From NCBI RefSeq assembly GCF_020404745.1, contig NZ_JAIZAP010000004.1, positions 124,001 through 188,000 of the forward strand: DNA of 64,000 bases. The letters are read 5' to 3'. Numbering within the stretch: the first letter of the stretch is position 1; each line of letters opens with the position of its first letter. Below, piece after piece: positions 15,984-23,915 of this stretch. The position numbers and the translations under genes are program-made. The notes under the pieces are model-generated. The model had not been told where the DNA came from. It made no database searches and saw nothing but the letters and a program-made list of their open reading frames with translations. The DNA is from Aquibacillus saliphilus (GTDB lineage Bacteria > Bacillota > Bacilli > Bacillales > Amphibacillaceae).

Positions 15984-16247
15984 ATGCTAAGTGGATTATT
16001 AACGTTTGATAAACGAGATTTACTTGAACAATCAAATGTTTATATCAGGTGGAACAGGATACTTAAATTGAGAGATATGAATTTTAAAGATGGCTGGTAC
16101 AAACGACTTGATTTAAAAAGAATTAATAAAGAAAGATTAAACCAAGATGATATAGATTACTTGAAAACATTCAATAAAGTTATTATTGAGGATGATTACG
16201 GGATAAATTTTATAAACTTTACAGGTGGTTTAGGTAAAACAAAGTAA
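15984..16247 (+). CDS. hypothetical protein
   Basis: 87 aa from ATG 15984 (SD GAGAGAGGTG); the GTG at 15975 overlaps the SD. Basic and hydrophobic mix; family unknown. Confidence 0.6.
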   Translation: MLSGLLTFDKRDLLEQSNVYIRWNRILKLRDMNFKDGWYKRLDLKRINKERLNQDDIDYLKTFNKVIIEDDYGINFINFTGGLGKTK

Positions 16248-16286
16248 AAGTTTCCTTTTATAAAGTTGCAGGAGGTGAAAAGAATA

Positions 16287-16451
16287 ATGGCTAAAAATAA
16301 AACTCAAAATGAAATTATGGAAAAGATGATAAATGATATCAATCATTATAAAGATTCAAAGGATGAGTTAACTCTCACAGACGTAACCTTTTTGCAATTA
16401 CATTTAGGTAGACACTTAGAAGATTTTGGAGAATCAATAAACGTAACTTGA
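16287..16451 (+). CDS. small hypothetical protein
   Basis: 54 aa from ATG 16287, placed after SD CAGGAGGTG. Helical. Family unknown. Confidence 0.6.
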   Translation: MAKNKTQNEIMEKMINDINHYKDSKDELTLTDVTFLQLHLGRHLEDFGESINVT

Positions 16452-16489
16452 TTAAACATGAATTTTAAATTAAAAAGGGGAGTACAAAA

Positions 16490-16855
16490 ATGGAATTCAT
16501 TAAACAAATGGTAGAGAAAACAAATCCTGAACAAATGAAATTAATGTTAATGTTCGGTGATTATGAGAATATGGGTACACGAATATTTAACCCTATTGAG
16601 TGCGATAAGAATGTCTCGTTATCTGTTCAAGCTAGTTATGGACATTATTGCAATCCTAGAAAGACATTGCCTTTAGATGAGTACAATAGAATGGAATTAG
16701 CAGTGTTTTTAAACGGTGAATTTGTACCAGTTGATGAGGTTATACACAGTCAAAGTTTAATTGATCAATTTGATGATTTTTATGAAGGAACTGTATATGG
16801 TCATGTTCCAGTTGAATTAATTGAAGACCTATACTTAGAGTTAATAACGACTTAA
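16490..16855 (+). CDS. hypothetical protein
   Basis: 121 aa, ATG with SD AGGGGAG. Contains NPEQMKLMLMFGDYENMG and an acidic C-terminus. Family unknown. Confidence 0.65.
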   Translation: MEFIKQMVEKTNPEQMKLMLMFGDYENMGTRIFNPIECDKNVSLSVQASYGHYCNPRKTLPLDEYNRMELAVFLNGEFVPVDEVIHSQSLIDQFDDFYEGTVYGHVPVELIEDLYLELITT

Positions 16856-16891
16856 TAAAAACTACATTCCATAAGAAAAGAGGTGATTAAA

Positions 16892-17023
16892 TTGAAAAGT
16901 CCGTTTGTAGAATACTTAGAAGATAAAATAGAGGATGATGTATATAAAGTTGGTAATGATGGATCGAGATATTATCTTCTAAGTAGAGATGAGTTAGAAG
17001 AAATCATAGAAAAATTAACTTAA
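16892..17023 (+). CDS. small hypothetical acidic protein
   Basis: 43 aa from TTG with SD AAGAGGTG. Beta hairpin then helix in appearance. Family unknown. Confidence 0.55.
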   Translation: MKSPFVEYLEDKIEDDVYKVGNDGSRYYLLSRDELEEIIEKLT

Positions 17024-17060
17024 AACATTGTTCTTACTACCAAAATAAGGAGGGATACAA

Positions 17061-17204
17061 ATGAATTTAAATGGCATAGCAGATGAAGTTGTTAAAGAGT
17101 ATGAAAATTCAAACGATGTCAACTTTACTGAATCTGAGAAAGAAATTGCATCATATTTTTTCATGTTGGGTTTATTGTCTGATCAAGCAGAAAAATTAAG
17201 TTAA
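17061..17204 (+). CDS. small hypothetical protein
   Basis: 47 aa, ATG with SD AAGGAGGG. Acidic N-terminus, hydrophobic C-terminal helix (YFFMLGLLSD). Family unknown. Confidence 0.55.
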   Translation: MNLNGIADEVVKEYENSNDVNFTESEKEIASYFFMLGLLSDQAEKLS

Positions 17205-17220
17205 ACAATCTTTTTACTTA

Positions 17221-17238
17221 AAAAAAAAAAGGGGGGGG
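17221..17238 (+). repeat. A10-G8 homopolymer junction used as SD
   Basis: Ten A then eight G. The G run serves as SD for the gene at 17245. Such runs can change length on replication, which could alter translation of the next gene; they are also prone to sequencing error. Confidence 0.6.
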
Positions 17239-17244
17239 CAATGA

Positions 17245-17379
17245 ATGATTGACGTTTATAAATGTGGATTCTGTGGAATCGGTGTTGAATTTAACACTGA
17301 GGATATGGAAGAACATAATGAATTTGAGTGTTGTCGAGGCTGCTTTGAAAGTGAATCAGATACAGGTGAAATTTATTGA
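17245..17379 (+). CDS. small zinc-finger-like protein
   Basis: 44 aa from ATG 17245. CGFC near residue 7, a His near 25 and a CCRGC cluster near 29-33 look like a C2H2/C4-type zinc site. Function unknown; possible nucleic-acid or protein binder. Confidence 0.6.
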   Translation: MIDVYKCGFCGIGVEFNTEDMEEHNEFECCRGCFESESDTGEIY

Positions 17380-17426
17380 TACGTTTTAAAACGGAAATTT
17401 CATCCAACGCAACATAGAAAATTACA

Positions 17427-17450
17427 TATATATATAAATAAAATTATAAT
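17427..17450 (+). promoter_or_regulatory. TATATAAATAAAATTATAAT promoter core
   Basis: Conserved core ending in TATAAT (17445-17450). No good -35. An SPBRE-like element starts 4 nt downstream, at the expected transcription start. Confidence 0.5.
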
Positions 17451-17453
17451 GCA

Positions 17454-17479
17454 TAACAGAAAACATTAAATATCGCTGG
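17454..17479 (+). promoter_or_regulatory. SPBRE-like element, copy 9
   Basis: TAACAG, 10 nt, ATATCGCTGG: a perfect match, directly downstream of a promoter core and overlapping the SD (GGAGG) of the gene at 17492. Confidence 0.75.
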
Positions 17480-17491
17480 AGGTTTTGAATA

Positions 17492-17617
17492 ATGTCAAAT
17501 AAGAAGTTATTAGAGGTAATTAGGCAGGATATTGTAAATAAAATTAATCGATATGAGGAAGAATTAGAACAAATTGATCGCAAGATTAGTGATATGGAGA
17601 GAGAGAGTAGTCTATAA
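17492..17617 (+). CDS. small coiled-coil protein
   Basis: 41 aa, ATG with SD GGAGG. The whole protein is a charged coiled coil (INRYEEELEQIDRKISDME). It is flanked by SPBRE-like elements on both sides; its TAA stop is the start of copy 10. Confidence 0.6.
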   Translation: MSNKKLLEVIRQDIVNKINRYEEELEQIDRKISDMERESSL

Positions 17618-17640
17618 CAGAAGTTGATTTGTATCGCTGG
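17615..17640 (+). promoter_or_regulatory. SPBRE-like element, copy 10
   Basis: TAACAG, 10 nt, GTATCGCTGG: one mismatch. Its TAA is the stop codon of the coiled-coil gene. Confidence 0.75.
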
Positions 17641-17663
17641 CAATTACAAAAGGAGTGAAAGAA

Positions 17664-17819
17664 ATGAATAAGTTTATTGTTGAAAATTACTTTTGCAACC
17701 CAGAAAAACTAGAAGAGAAGATGAATGAACATTTTAAAAATCAATATTATCCCAAAGAGATAAAGTTAAATCCTTATCAAGATAAGATTGAAGGTTTTAT
17801 TATTTACGAGTTAAAATAA
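17664..17819 (+). CDS. small hypothetical protein
   Basis: 51 aa, ATG with SD AAAGGAGTG. Mixed alpha/beta look; family unknown. Confidence 0.55.
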   Translation: MNKFIVENYFCNPEKLEEKMNEHFKNQYYPKEIKLNPYQDKIEGFIIYELK

Positions 17820-17869
17820 CAGTTTTGCAACCAATTAAAAGAGAAGTTTTAAAAGGAGGGTGGTACTTG

Positions 17870-18073
17870 ATGATTATGTGGGAAGGGTATGCTTTATATA
17901 GAGTAGATGGATTTAAATTCTACGAGGCTTTTGAGAAAGAGGATGAAGCAAGGGACAACTTAAAGATTAATGGCTATCAATATAATAAAACTGAAAAATT
18001 ATGGATAAATGGAAATGATAGAGAAGGATTAATATTAGCCAAAGTTAAGATAACACCACCCACTGTGAAATAA
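17870..18073 (+). CDS. hypothetical protein
   Basis: 67 aa from ATG 17870 (or TTG 17867) after SD AAGGAGGG; the ATG-like start upstream at 17825 lacks an SD. Compact alpha/beta with KINGYQYNKTEKLWI. Family unknown. Confidence 0.6.
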   Translation: MIMWEGYALYRVDGFKFYEAFEKEDEARDNLKINGYQYNKTEKLWINGNDREGLILAKVKITPPTVK

Positions 18074-18109
18074 AATAAAAAAGAAATTTTATGAGGAGGA
18101 ATTCAGATA

Positions 18110-18652
18110 ATGGATAACGATTATATTAAGATCGATTTTCATGCGGGTAGCACAATAGAAGGTGCAGTAAGAGAGCTGCTCACTTATAAAGAAAACGGGT
18201 ATTTGGCTTTCGGAGAATTTAATGGATTCAAACTCTATTCAGATACAGTAACAGTAGATGGAGCATACAAGGAAATCATTGGTAAGACAAAATCTGAATT
18301 TGATAAATCTCAACAAGAATGGAGAGAAAGAATGGACAGAGAGGACGAAAAACATAAAGAAAGTATTCCAGAATTATCGAAAGAATGGATGAGAAAAGGT
18401 AGGAGGATTCTTTCTGAGGATAAATGGGAATATTGGGATAAAATTGTACCGGTTAGACTGGGCGACTTGTATCATGGAATGGAACTAGGTAACTGTTTAG
18501 ACCTAGTTGAAACATTAAAAACTGGAACATTGGATGATGCAAAAGAGAAAATTGAAAATCAAGGTCATTCAGGAATGTCTTTTGGCTTAGTTTGTTCGAT
18601 GGTAAGAGAGTTTAGTGATCGAGGGACTGAATTTGTTGAGTATGCTGGATAA
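18110..18652 (+). CDS. hypothetical protein
   Basis: 180 aa, ATG with SD GAGGAGG. N-terminal alpha/beta part, a charged helical middle (residues 65-110), then a Gly-containing C-terminal part. Family unknown. Confidence 0.7.
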   Translation: MDNDYIKIDFHAGSTIEGAVRELLTYKENGYLAFGEFNGFKLYSDTVTVDGAYKEIIGKTKSEFDKSQQEWRERMDREDEKHKESIPELSKEWMRKGRRILSEDKWEYWDKIVPVRLGDLYHGMELGNCLDLVETLKTGTLDDAKEKIENQGHSGMSFGLVCSMVREFSDRGTEFVEYAG

Positions 18653-18667
18653 AAAGGGGGGGTTAAA

Positions 18668-18970
18668 TTGAAATCAAAACGAGAGAAGACTGCTAAAGAG
18701 TTTTTTGATAATATGACAGAGAAAGAATTTGATAATTTATTAAAGGAGTCCGGTTTCGAAGTGGGAGAAGGAGATGGGGAGATTGTCTTTGCTGACTACA
18801 AGGTTGTTCAAGGTAAAGTAAATAAACAACACACAGATTACGGCATCCGTTATTTTATTATCGACGATAAGAGCCTTGGATACATATGGAAAGACGAAGG
18901 TATGTTTAATTACCTATTGGAAGAGTATGAAAATAAAAATATAAGGGTGACTATTGAAGTTATTGATTAA
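18668..18970 (+). CDS. hypothetical protein
   Basis: 100 aa from TTG with SD AAGGGGG. Helical N-terminus (TAKEFFDNMTEKEFDNLL), beta-rich C-terminus. Family unknown. Confidence 0.65.
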   Translation: MKSKREKTAKEFFDNMTEKEFDNLLKESGFEVGEGDGEIVFADYKVVQGKVNKQHTDYGIRYFIIDDKSLGYIWKDEGMFNYLLEEYENKNIRVTIEVID

Positions 18971-19002
18971 AATACACATTTTATGAGGAGGAAATTAAAA
19001 TA

Positions 19003-19254
19003 GTGAAAATAATTAAAACAAATCTTTCGATACCAAACGGTAAAATTGTTGATCATCAGTCATATGTACAGGAAGAACAAGATTGGGATTCATTTATTGA
19101 GAAGGTTAAATCTGGATTTCTATTTTCAAAAAACAAAAAAGTTAAAGTTGAAAATATTATTTATGATGATTTTCACTTTTCTTGCGACGTGAATAGGGAT
19201 GGGTTATACACTAAACACTTAGCTTATATTGAAGGTCGAGTAATAACAAATTAA
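19003..19254 (+). CDS. hypothetical protein
   Basis: 83 aa from GTG 19003; the codon just before it is an in-frame ATA at 19000, which is better spaced (8 nt) from GAGGAGG, so ATA may be the real start. Beta-rich, basic. Family unknown. Confidence 0.6.
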   Translation: MKIIKTNLSIPNGKIVDHQSYVQEEQDWDSFIEKVKSGFLFSKNKKVKVENIIYDDFHFSCDVNRDGLYTKHLAYIEGRVITN

Positions 19255-19285
19255 AACACACATTTATACAGAAAGGATGATTATT

Positions 19286-19558
19286 ATTATAAATACAACA
19301 GGATTGGTATTGAAAATATATAACGAATTAGCACCTTTAAACCATAAACTAATCACCGTTTTGAATGCTGTTGAAAAAATTAATCAACGTTTTAATGGCT
19401 TGTATGATGAAGTAACCACTTTCAAGGTGAGCCTTATAGGATTAAGTCAAGAAGAACGAGTTTCTAGGTTGAAAGATATTTTTGGATTGTTTTATCTGAG
19501 TATATCAAACGTGTATTTTGACATTATTGGCTTAGAGTATAAATTAAAAATAAAATAG
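19286..19558 (+). CDS. hypothetical helical protein, start uncertain
   Basis: About 90 aa. The only AUG in frame (19277) lies inside the SD AAAGGATG. Correct spacing would place the start at ATT 19286 or ATA 19289. Predicted helical bundle. Family unknown. Confidence 0.55.
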   Translation: MINTTGLVLKIYNELAPLNHKLITVLNAVEKINQRFNGLYDEVTTFKVSLIGLSQEERVSRLKDIFGLFYLSISNVYFDIIGLEYKLKIK

Positions 19559-19584
19559 AATATACATTTCAAGGAGGAAATTGA

Positions 19585-19854
19585 ATGGAATTTTTAACAC
19601 TAGGACAGGTAATCGACACTATGAAGTTAGATGAGGTCGCAATTAAAGTTGATGGCGAATATGGCGATTGTTTACATGGGGATAAAATAGATGTTGTTAA
19701 GGGAATTTTGTATATTAACAATGAGAATTACTTTCTTTACGGAGATGACTGTAGAAAGATTACTGGCATTTATAATCCACCAAATGTAAAAGAAGATAAG
19801 TTTATTATTGTCAGTCGTGAAATGTATGAAAATATGAAAGATTATATTTATTAG
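19585..19854 (+). CDS. hypothetical protein
   Basis: 89 aa, ATG with SD AAGGAGG. Starts with a short helix then beta-rich (AIKVDGEYGDCLHGDKI); similar opening to the gene at 6822. Family unknown. Confidence 0.6.
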   Translation: MEFLTLGQVIDTMKLDEVAIKVDGEYGDCLHGDKIDVVKGILYINNENYFLYGDDCRKITGIYNPPNVKEDKFIIVSREMYENMKDYIY

Positions 19855-19902
19855 ATAAAATAACGATTTTATCACGAAATAATTCATCATATAGGATAGC
19901 AT

Positions 19903-19934
19903 ATGGAAGTAAATTGAAGTAAATGGAAGATAAA
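19903..19934. repeat. GGAAGTAAAT iterated element upstream of HNH gene
   Basis: Three near-identical 10-mers (GGAAGTAAAT, TGAAGTAAAT, GGAAGATAAA). The reverse complement, including TTATCTTCCATTTACT, recurs at 26616-26650 upstream of another HNH gene. Confidence 0.5.
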
Positions 19935-19953
19935 TTTTAGAGGGGTGGAAGAT

Positions 19954-20580
19954 ATAGGATATAAAACATGTAACGGATGTGGGGAAGAGAAAAGGTTGTC
20001 GGAGTTTTATTATCAAGAGAAACAGAGAAAAGATGGGACAAAGTATGTTTATTACCGACCTGATTGCAAAGAATGTTCGAAAAGTCAGGCAAAGGAATGG
20101 AATCAAAAACACCCAGAGGTAAATAGAAGAGCGTGGAAAAACTATTATAGTACTGAACGTGGTAGACAAGCCAAAAGAGAGGATTCTAAAAGACGAAGAG
20201 ATAATGGGAATTGGTATAAATGGTTAAAAGAGAACAAAGATAAAGCAGATGGATATAAAAACAAGCATCATAATCATGATATCACCAAAAAGGAATGGGA
20301 GTCATGTAAAGAATACTTTAACTACAAGTGTGCATATTGTGAAATGTCAGAATTTGATCATAAAGTCATTTATAATCAACAACTACATAAAGATCATGTT
20401 AACCATGAAGGGAACGATGATTTATCTAATTGCGTCCCAAGTTGCAAGGGTTGTAATAGTTCTAAGAATGAATTTGAAATAGTGTTTTGGTTTAAAGAAA
20501 GATCAACAACGTTTACTCAAAAAAGATTAGACAAAATTAACAAATGGCTAAATGATGATTATTTAATATTTAAAGATTGA
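19954..20580 (+). CDS. zinc-ribbon HNH endonuclease, paralogue 3 (AUA start)
   Basis: 208 aa. The in-frame GTG (19945) lies within the SD (AGAGGGG); the correctly spaced codon is ATA at 19954. Zinc ribbon CNGCGE ... CKECSK, basic linker, HNH core CAYCEM, HKDHVNHEG, NDDLSN, PSCKGCN. Closest in layout to 26716. A likely homing nuclease whose rare start codon may keep its level low. Confidence 0.85.
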   Translation: MGYKTCNGCGEEKRLSEFYYQEKQRKDGTKYVYYRPDCKECSKSQAKEWNQKHPEVNRRAWKNYYSTERGRQAKREDSKRRRDNGNWYKWLKENKDKADGYKNKHHNHDITKKEWESCKEYFNYKCAYCEMSEFDHKVIYNQQLHKDHVNHEGNDDLSNCVPSCKGCNSSKNEFEIVFWFKERSTTFTQKRLDKINKWLNDDYLIFKD

Positions 20581-20616
20581 TAGTTTAAAATGTCTGTTTT
20601 AAGAAGGAGGAAGAAA

Positions 20617-20820
20617 ATGAAGGTTAATGAAATTCAACAATTAGAGGTAGGAATGTGGATTAAGACAAATACTGGACTCGTTGCAAAAGTTAAAAGCATC
20701 GATAACAGGTTTCCGTTGAGATCTGAGAATAAGTTTCCGATCATTTATGCTGATGACAACAAGACTTGTTGGTCATTTGACACTATTGAACAATTTGGAT
20801 GGAATATAAATATCAATTAA
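20617..20820 (+). CDS. hypothetical beta-rich protein
   Basis: 67 aa from ATG 20617 (SD AAGGAGG); the ATG at 20590 lies upstream of the SD. Small beta-barrel look (VGMWIKTNTGLVAKVKSID), KOW/SH3-like. Function unknown. Confidence 0.6.
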   Translation: MKVNEIQQLEVGMWIKTNTGLVAKVKSIDNRFPLRSENKFPIIYADDNKTCWSFDTIEQFGWNININ

Positions 20821-20844
20821 AAGGTTTTTGAAGGAGGATGTACA

Positions 20845-21129
20845 TTGAAACATTATACAGAAAACAAAGAAATGTATTTTGAAGCGCAAGAAGTGTCAGA
20901 AGGTTTTGAAGTTGGTTATCAAGTTTCTTCATTTCATAAAAATTTAAATGGTACAAGTTACGAATTTGAAAGAATGCTTCCAGAAGATTACTTGTTAGAC
21001 ACAGAAGAAGACGCAGAAACTTTAGCATCAATGCTACCTATGATATATGATTGGGGATTTGATGACTCTCAGTATGTTGTAAGAGATAACATAAAAGGTA
21101 AATTGTTCGATTTTATGAACAGGATATAA
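20845..21129 (+). CDS. hypothetical protein
   Basis: 94 aa from TTG with SD AAGGAGG. Acidic alpha/beta protein. Family unknown. Confidence 0.65.
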   Translation: MKHYTENKEMYFEAQEVSEGFEVGYQVSSFHKNLNGTSYEFERMLPEDYLLDTEEDAETLASMLPMIYDWGFDDSQYVVRDNIKGKLFDFMNRI

Positions 21130-21161
21130 GTTAAAATAATACTTTTACAAGGAGTGATTTA

Positions 21162-21368
21162 ATGCCAACACAAGAAAAGTATGTGTTGCAACGAGTTAAA
21201 ATATACTGTGACTGGAACAAGAAAAAGGATAATAAAATTAACCCAGAAGTTTTAATTGATTTAATCGATCAGTGGGAATTTGATTATCAAATGGATAAAA
21301 CATACCGTCCTGAAGTATTAGAATTTGAGACAGTATTTGAGTCTAGATGGATTGGAAAATCAGAATAA
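21162..21368 (+). CDS. hypothetical protein, paralogue of 22919
   Basis: 68 aa, ATG with SD AAGGAGTG. Shares QEKYxLQRVKxYCDW and QWEFDYQ with PEVLEFE with the gene at 22919, so the two arose by duplication. Family unknown. Confidence 0.65.
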   Translation: MPTQEKYVLQRVKIYCDWNKKKDNKINPEVLIDLIDQWEFDYQMDKTYRPEVLEFETVFESRWIGKSE

Positions 21369-21395
21369 AAAGCATATTTTAAAAGGAGTGATTAA

Positions 21396-21845
21396 ATGAT
21401 AAAAATAGTTAAGAAAAATATCCTTAAAGCTAAAGAAAATATAATTGGTCATCAAGTAAATTGTATGGGAGTGATGGGTGCAGGATTAGCTAAACAAATT
21501 AAAGATAAGTATCCATTTGCATATGAAAGTTACATGTACCGATGGAATGATATTGAAAATAAAAAAGATTTGCTAGGCACGATAAAACAATCCAAGCAGA
21601 AAGATGGAAAGATCATTGCACACATTTTTAGTCAATATGGATATGGTCGAGGAAGACAACAGACAAATTATGATGCATTGGAACAAGGATTAAGAACGTT
21701 GGAAATAAAAGCAAGAAACTTTGATCAGACCGTTGCACTTCCACATGGAATTGGATGTGGGTTAGCTGGTGGAGATTGGGATACTGTTTACAATATTATT
21801 GATGATATTTTTAAGGATTACAAAGTTACATTATACAAACTTTAA
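21396..21845 (+). CDS. macro domain protein (ADP-ribose binding)
   Basis: 149 aa, ATG with SD AAAGGAG. Clear macro-domain features: NCMGVMGAGLAKQIKDKYP near residue 25, FSQYGYGRG near 75 and ALPHGIGCGLAGGDW near 115. Macro domains bind ADP-ribose and many remove it from phosphate, proteins or nucleic acids. In a phage it could recycle ADP-ribose 1''-phosphate or counter ADP-ribosylating host defences; that role is inference. Confidence 0.85.
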   Translation: MIKIVKKNILKAKENIIGHQVNCMGVMGAGLAKQIKDKYPFAYESYMYRWNDIENKKDLLGTIKQSKQKDGKIIAHIFSQYGYGRGRQQTNYDALEQGLRTLEIKARNFDQTVALPHGIGCGLAGGDWDTVYNIIDDIFKDYKVTLYKL

Positions 21846-21863
21846 TAAAGGTGAGGTATAAAT

Positions 21864-21968
21864 ATGAAGAATAAATTAATCTGTTTGTTTTTAGGTCACA
21901 GACTACCAGAAACAGGAACATCCAAAATTAGATGTAGAAGATGTGGAAAATGGAAAAAGAATTATTAA
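21864..21968 (+). CDS. small zinc-ribbon-like protein
   Basis: 34 aa, ATG with SD AGGTGAGG. Contains CRRCGKWKK and an upstream Cys/His pair; looks like a tiny zinc-binding knuckle. Function unknown. Confidence 0.55.
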   Translation: MKNKLICLFLGHRLPETGTSKIRCRRCGKWKKNY

Positions 21969-21988
21969 TTTAAAAGGAGGAAATACAA

Positions 21989-22180
21989 ATGAAAAGAGTG
22001 TCAGATGAAATTGGTATTGATGAACTATCAGGAGATAGAGAATATTTAGAAATGATGGAGACGAACGAACGCAATCTTGAATCAGCAGTATCGGAAATTC
22101 TTGAATTAATTAAAGATCATAATGAAGAATTGGCACATGATTGTCAATTAATATTAGATAAATGGAGTGAGTCATTATAA
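21989..22180 (+). CDS. hypothetical acidic helical protein
   Basis: 63 aa, ATG with SD AAGGAGG. Helical, Glu-rich. Its stop overlaps the next start (TAATG), so the two are translationally coupled. Confidence 0.6.
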   Translation: MKRVSDEIGIDELSGDREYLEMMETNERNLESAVSEILELIKDHNEELAHDCQLILDKWSESL

Positions 22181-22374
22181 TGGACAAATATGAAACATTG
22201 AAATCAATATGGGATGATGGAGAAATAGCATATGCTGAAGACAATATGGGTATAATTTATAAGTTTGCAGCAATAAATAACCAGTTTCAATATACTAGAG
22301 TTGATTTATCAGAATGGTTTACAGGTATCACTGTAACAGATTACTTGCATAACTTTAAGAATTTTCGCTTATAA
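22180..22374 (+). CDS. hypothetical protein
   Basis: 64 aa, ATG overlapping the preceding stop. Aromatic-rich. Its TAA stop is the first triplet of an SPBRE-like element. Confidence 0.6.
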   Translation: MDKYETLKSIWDDGEIAYAEDNMGIIYKFAAINNQFQYTRVDLSEWFTGITVTDYLHNFKNFRL

Positions 22375-22397
22375 CAGTCGAAGTTAAATATCGCTGG
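22372..22397 (+). promoter_or_regulatory. SPBRE-like element, copy 11
   Basis: TAACAG, 10 nt, ATATCGCTGG: a perfect match. The TAA is a stop codon. A TATATAAATA-type promoter core follows 15 nt downstream. Confidence 0.75.
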
Positions 22398-22411
22398 CAA
22401 TTTTTACGTGA

Positions 22412-22437
22412 CATATAAATAAAATTACATTATAATA
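22412..22437 (+). promoter_or_regulatory. ATATAAATAAAATTACAT promoter core
   Basis: Conserved core with TATAAT-like end. No clear -35. It precedes the gene at 22452. Confidence 0.4.
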
Positions 22438-22451
22438 AAGGAGAGATTAAA

Positions 22452-22574
22452 TTGAGTAGAGAAGAAAAGATTGAATTTTTATGTGAGAAATATAACGAAA
22501 AGCCGGAAAGCTATGCAGATACACCTGATTCAACAATTGATATGATTTATAATATTGCCTATTACGGTAGTTGA
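22452..22574 (+). CDS. small hypothetical protein
   Basis: 40 aa from TTG with SD AAGGAGAG. Charged helix then a polar segment. Family unknown. Confidence 0.5.
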   Translation: MSREEKIEFLCEKYNEKPESYADTPDSTIDMIYNIAYYGS

Positions 22575-22616
22575 TGGAAGAGGTAAGTATATGATATAGA
22601 AAAAGGAGGGAGTATT

Positions 22617-22856
22617 TTGAGATATTTTCAGAAGTTAAAAGAACCGCAATTAGTTGAATTAGAAAGCGAAATGGGATTTGTAATTGTGACAGAAATTGAC
22701 ATGTCACAAATGAAAAATGGTTTGATTTTTTTAAAGGGACAGTCATTTAACTACGAAGATGGAGAAGTTGAAAAATGTCGTGACAAGGAAATTCAATACA
22801 GCACTAATGAAGATGCTTATTACGAAATTGACGAGCAAGGAAACACAATAGATTAA
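22617..22856 (+). CDS. hypothetical protein
   Basis: 79 aa from TTG with SD GGAGGG. Alpha/beta with acidic C-terminus. Family unknown. Confidence 0.6.
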   Translation: MRYFQKLKEPQLVELESEMGFVIVTEIDMSQMKNGLIFLKGQSFNYEDGEVEKCRDKEIQYSTNEDAYYEIDEQGNTID

Positions 22857-22918
22857 CAACGTAGTCTAAGCAAAATTTAGAATAAAAAGTCTCATTTATC
22901 AAGAAAGGATGTGATGAT

Positions 22919-23125
22919 TTGATTACACAGGAAAAATATGCATTACAAAGGGTTAAAGTTTATTGTGATTGGAAGGCAAAGAATAATGAGAAGATTAGAC
23001 CATTAGCATTAATTGAGTTGATTAATCAGTGGGAATTTGATTATCAAATAGAAAAAGATCACAGACCTGAAGTTTTAGAATTTGAGATGGATTACGATTC
23101 AAAATGGTCTGGAGAAAAAGAGTAA
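22919..23125 (+). CDS. hypothetical protein, paralogue of 21162
   Basis: 68 aa from TTG with SD AAAGGATGTG. Strongly similar to 21162 along its whole length (see that entry). Function unknown. Confidence 0.65.
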   Translation: MITQEKYALQRVKVYCDWKAKNNEKIRPLALIELINQWEFDYQIEKDHRPEVLEFEMDYDSKWSGEKE

Positions 23126-23160
23126 AATGTAAATTTTAAAAGGAAATGGAGAGTGTAAAA

Positions 23161-23481
23161 ATGGATATTATCAGCAAATTTTTTAATCAGCAACAGGAGA
23201 TTTATGATTATTTTGGATTCGTAGAGGATTGGGTTGTTTTACCATTTGATGATAGGCGAGGATTTGCGTGGAAACTGACAGGCAGTGAAGTTTCTTTTGG
23301 CAGAAGAGAAGATATTATAAACGACACAGGAAACCAGTACGTTGATTCCATTTACAAGCAGAGATTCTATGACAAATGGGTGTACGTTGGAGAGGATTAC
23401 ACAATGGTTATGGTGGATACTCAAACAGATGGCAATAGATTCTTGGCAATATTTGATAACGATAGAAGAATAACTCAATAA
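23161..23481 (+). CDS. hypothetical protein
   Basis: 106 aa from ATG 23161 (SD GGAGAG); the upstream ATG overlaps the SD. Aromatic-rich, beta-rich. Family unknown. Confidence 0.65.
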   Translation: MDIISKFFNQQQEIYDYFGFVEDWVVLPFDDRRGFAWKLTGSEVSFGRREDIINDTGNQYVDSIYKQRFYDKWVYVGEDYTMVMVDTQTDGNRFLAIFDNDRRITQ

Positions 23482-23527
23482 AAGTTAATGTTTATCAAGT
23501 AAAAACAGAAAGGAGTGAATAAATTAT

Positions 23528-23833
23528 ATGGAAAAATGGCGAGAAGTTAGGAAAAAATTAGTATTATCTGATCATGCGAAAGAGAATTATAATGGAACAA
23601 GAATAGATGGGCATGACAGAACAGGAATAACATTAAATCAAATTGCTCAAGCTTTGTCATATGGAATAAAAGGATACGCTGGTTATGTTGCCAATAAAAG
23701 TGTACATCGTGGAATCGAAGTAATATTCAAGGTTGATGATAAAGGAAATTATGTCGTTATTACATACTATCGAAAGAAAAGAAAGAACAGTCGCAATAAC
23801 ATTTACAAATTATTTGATGAAATATCTAGTTAA
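23528..23833 (+). CDS. hypothetical protein, DUF4258-like
   Basis: 101 aa, ATG with SD AAGGAGTG. LSDHAKENYNG, GITLNQIAQAL and VFKVDDKGNYVVITYYRKK follow the pattern of DUF4258/toxin-like folds (His near the start, Gly-Ile, then a beta strand with a basic end). No antitoxin partner is evident. Tentative. Confidence 0.6.
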   Translation: MEKWREVRKKLVLSDHAKENYNGTRIDGHDRTGITLNQIAQALSYGIKGYAGYVANKSVHRGIEVIFKVDDKGNYVVITYYRKKRKNSRNNIYKLFDEISS

Positions 23834-23846
23834 CTATCAATTTTCC

Positions 23847-23875
23847 TTGACTTTATATATAAATATTATTATACT
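23847..23875 (+). promoter_or_regulatory. strong SigA-type promoter
   Basis: -35 TTGACT (23847-23852), 17 nt with TATATAAATA, -10 TATACT (23870-23875), then ATAAT. Confidence 0.85.
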
Positions 23876-23915
23876 ATAATTAAGGTTAAATTAAACGACA
23901 AAGGGGATAAAAATT

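Noticed and set aside
22334-22360. Another SPBRE-like element beginning with TAACAG at 22334
   Set aside because: No ATATCGCTGG-like block follows at the fixed distance.
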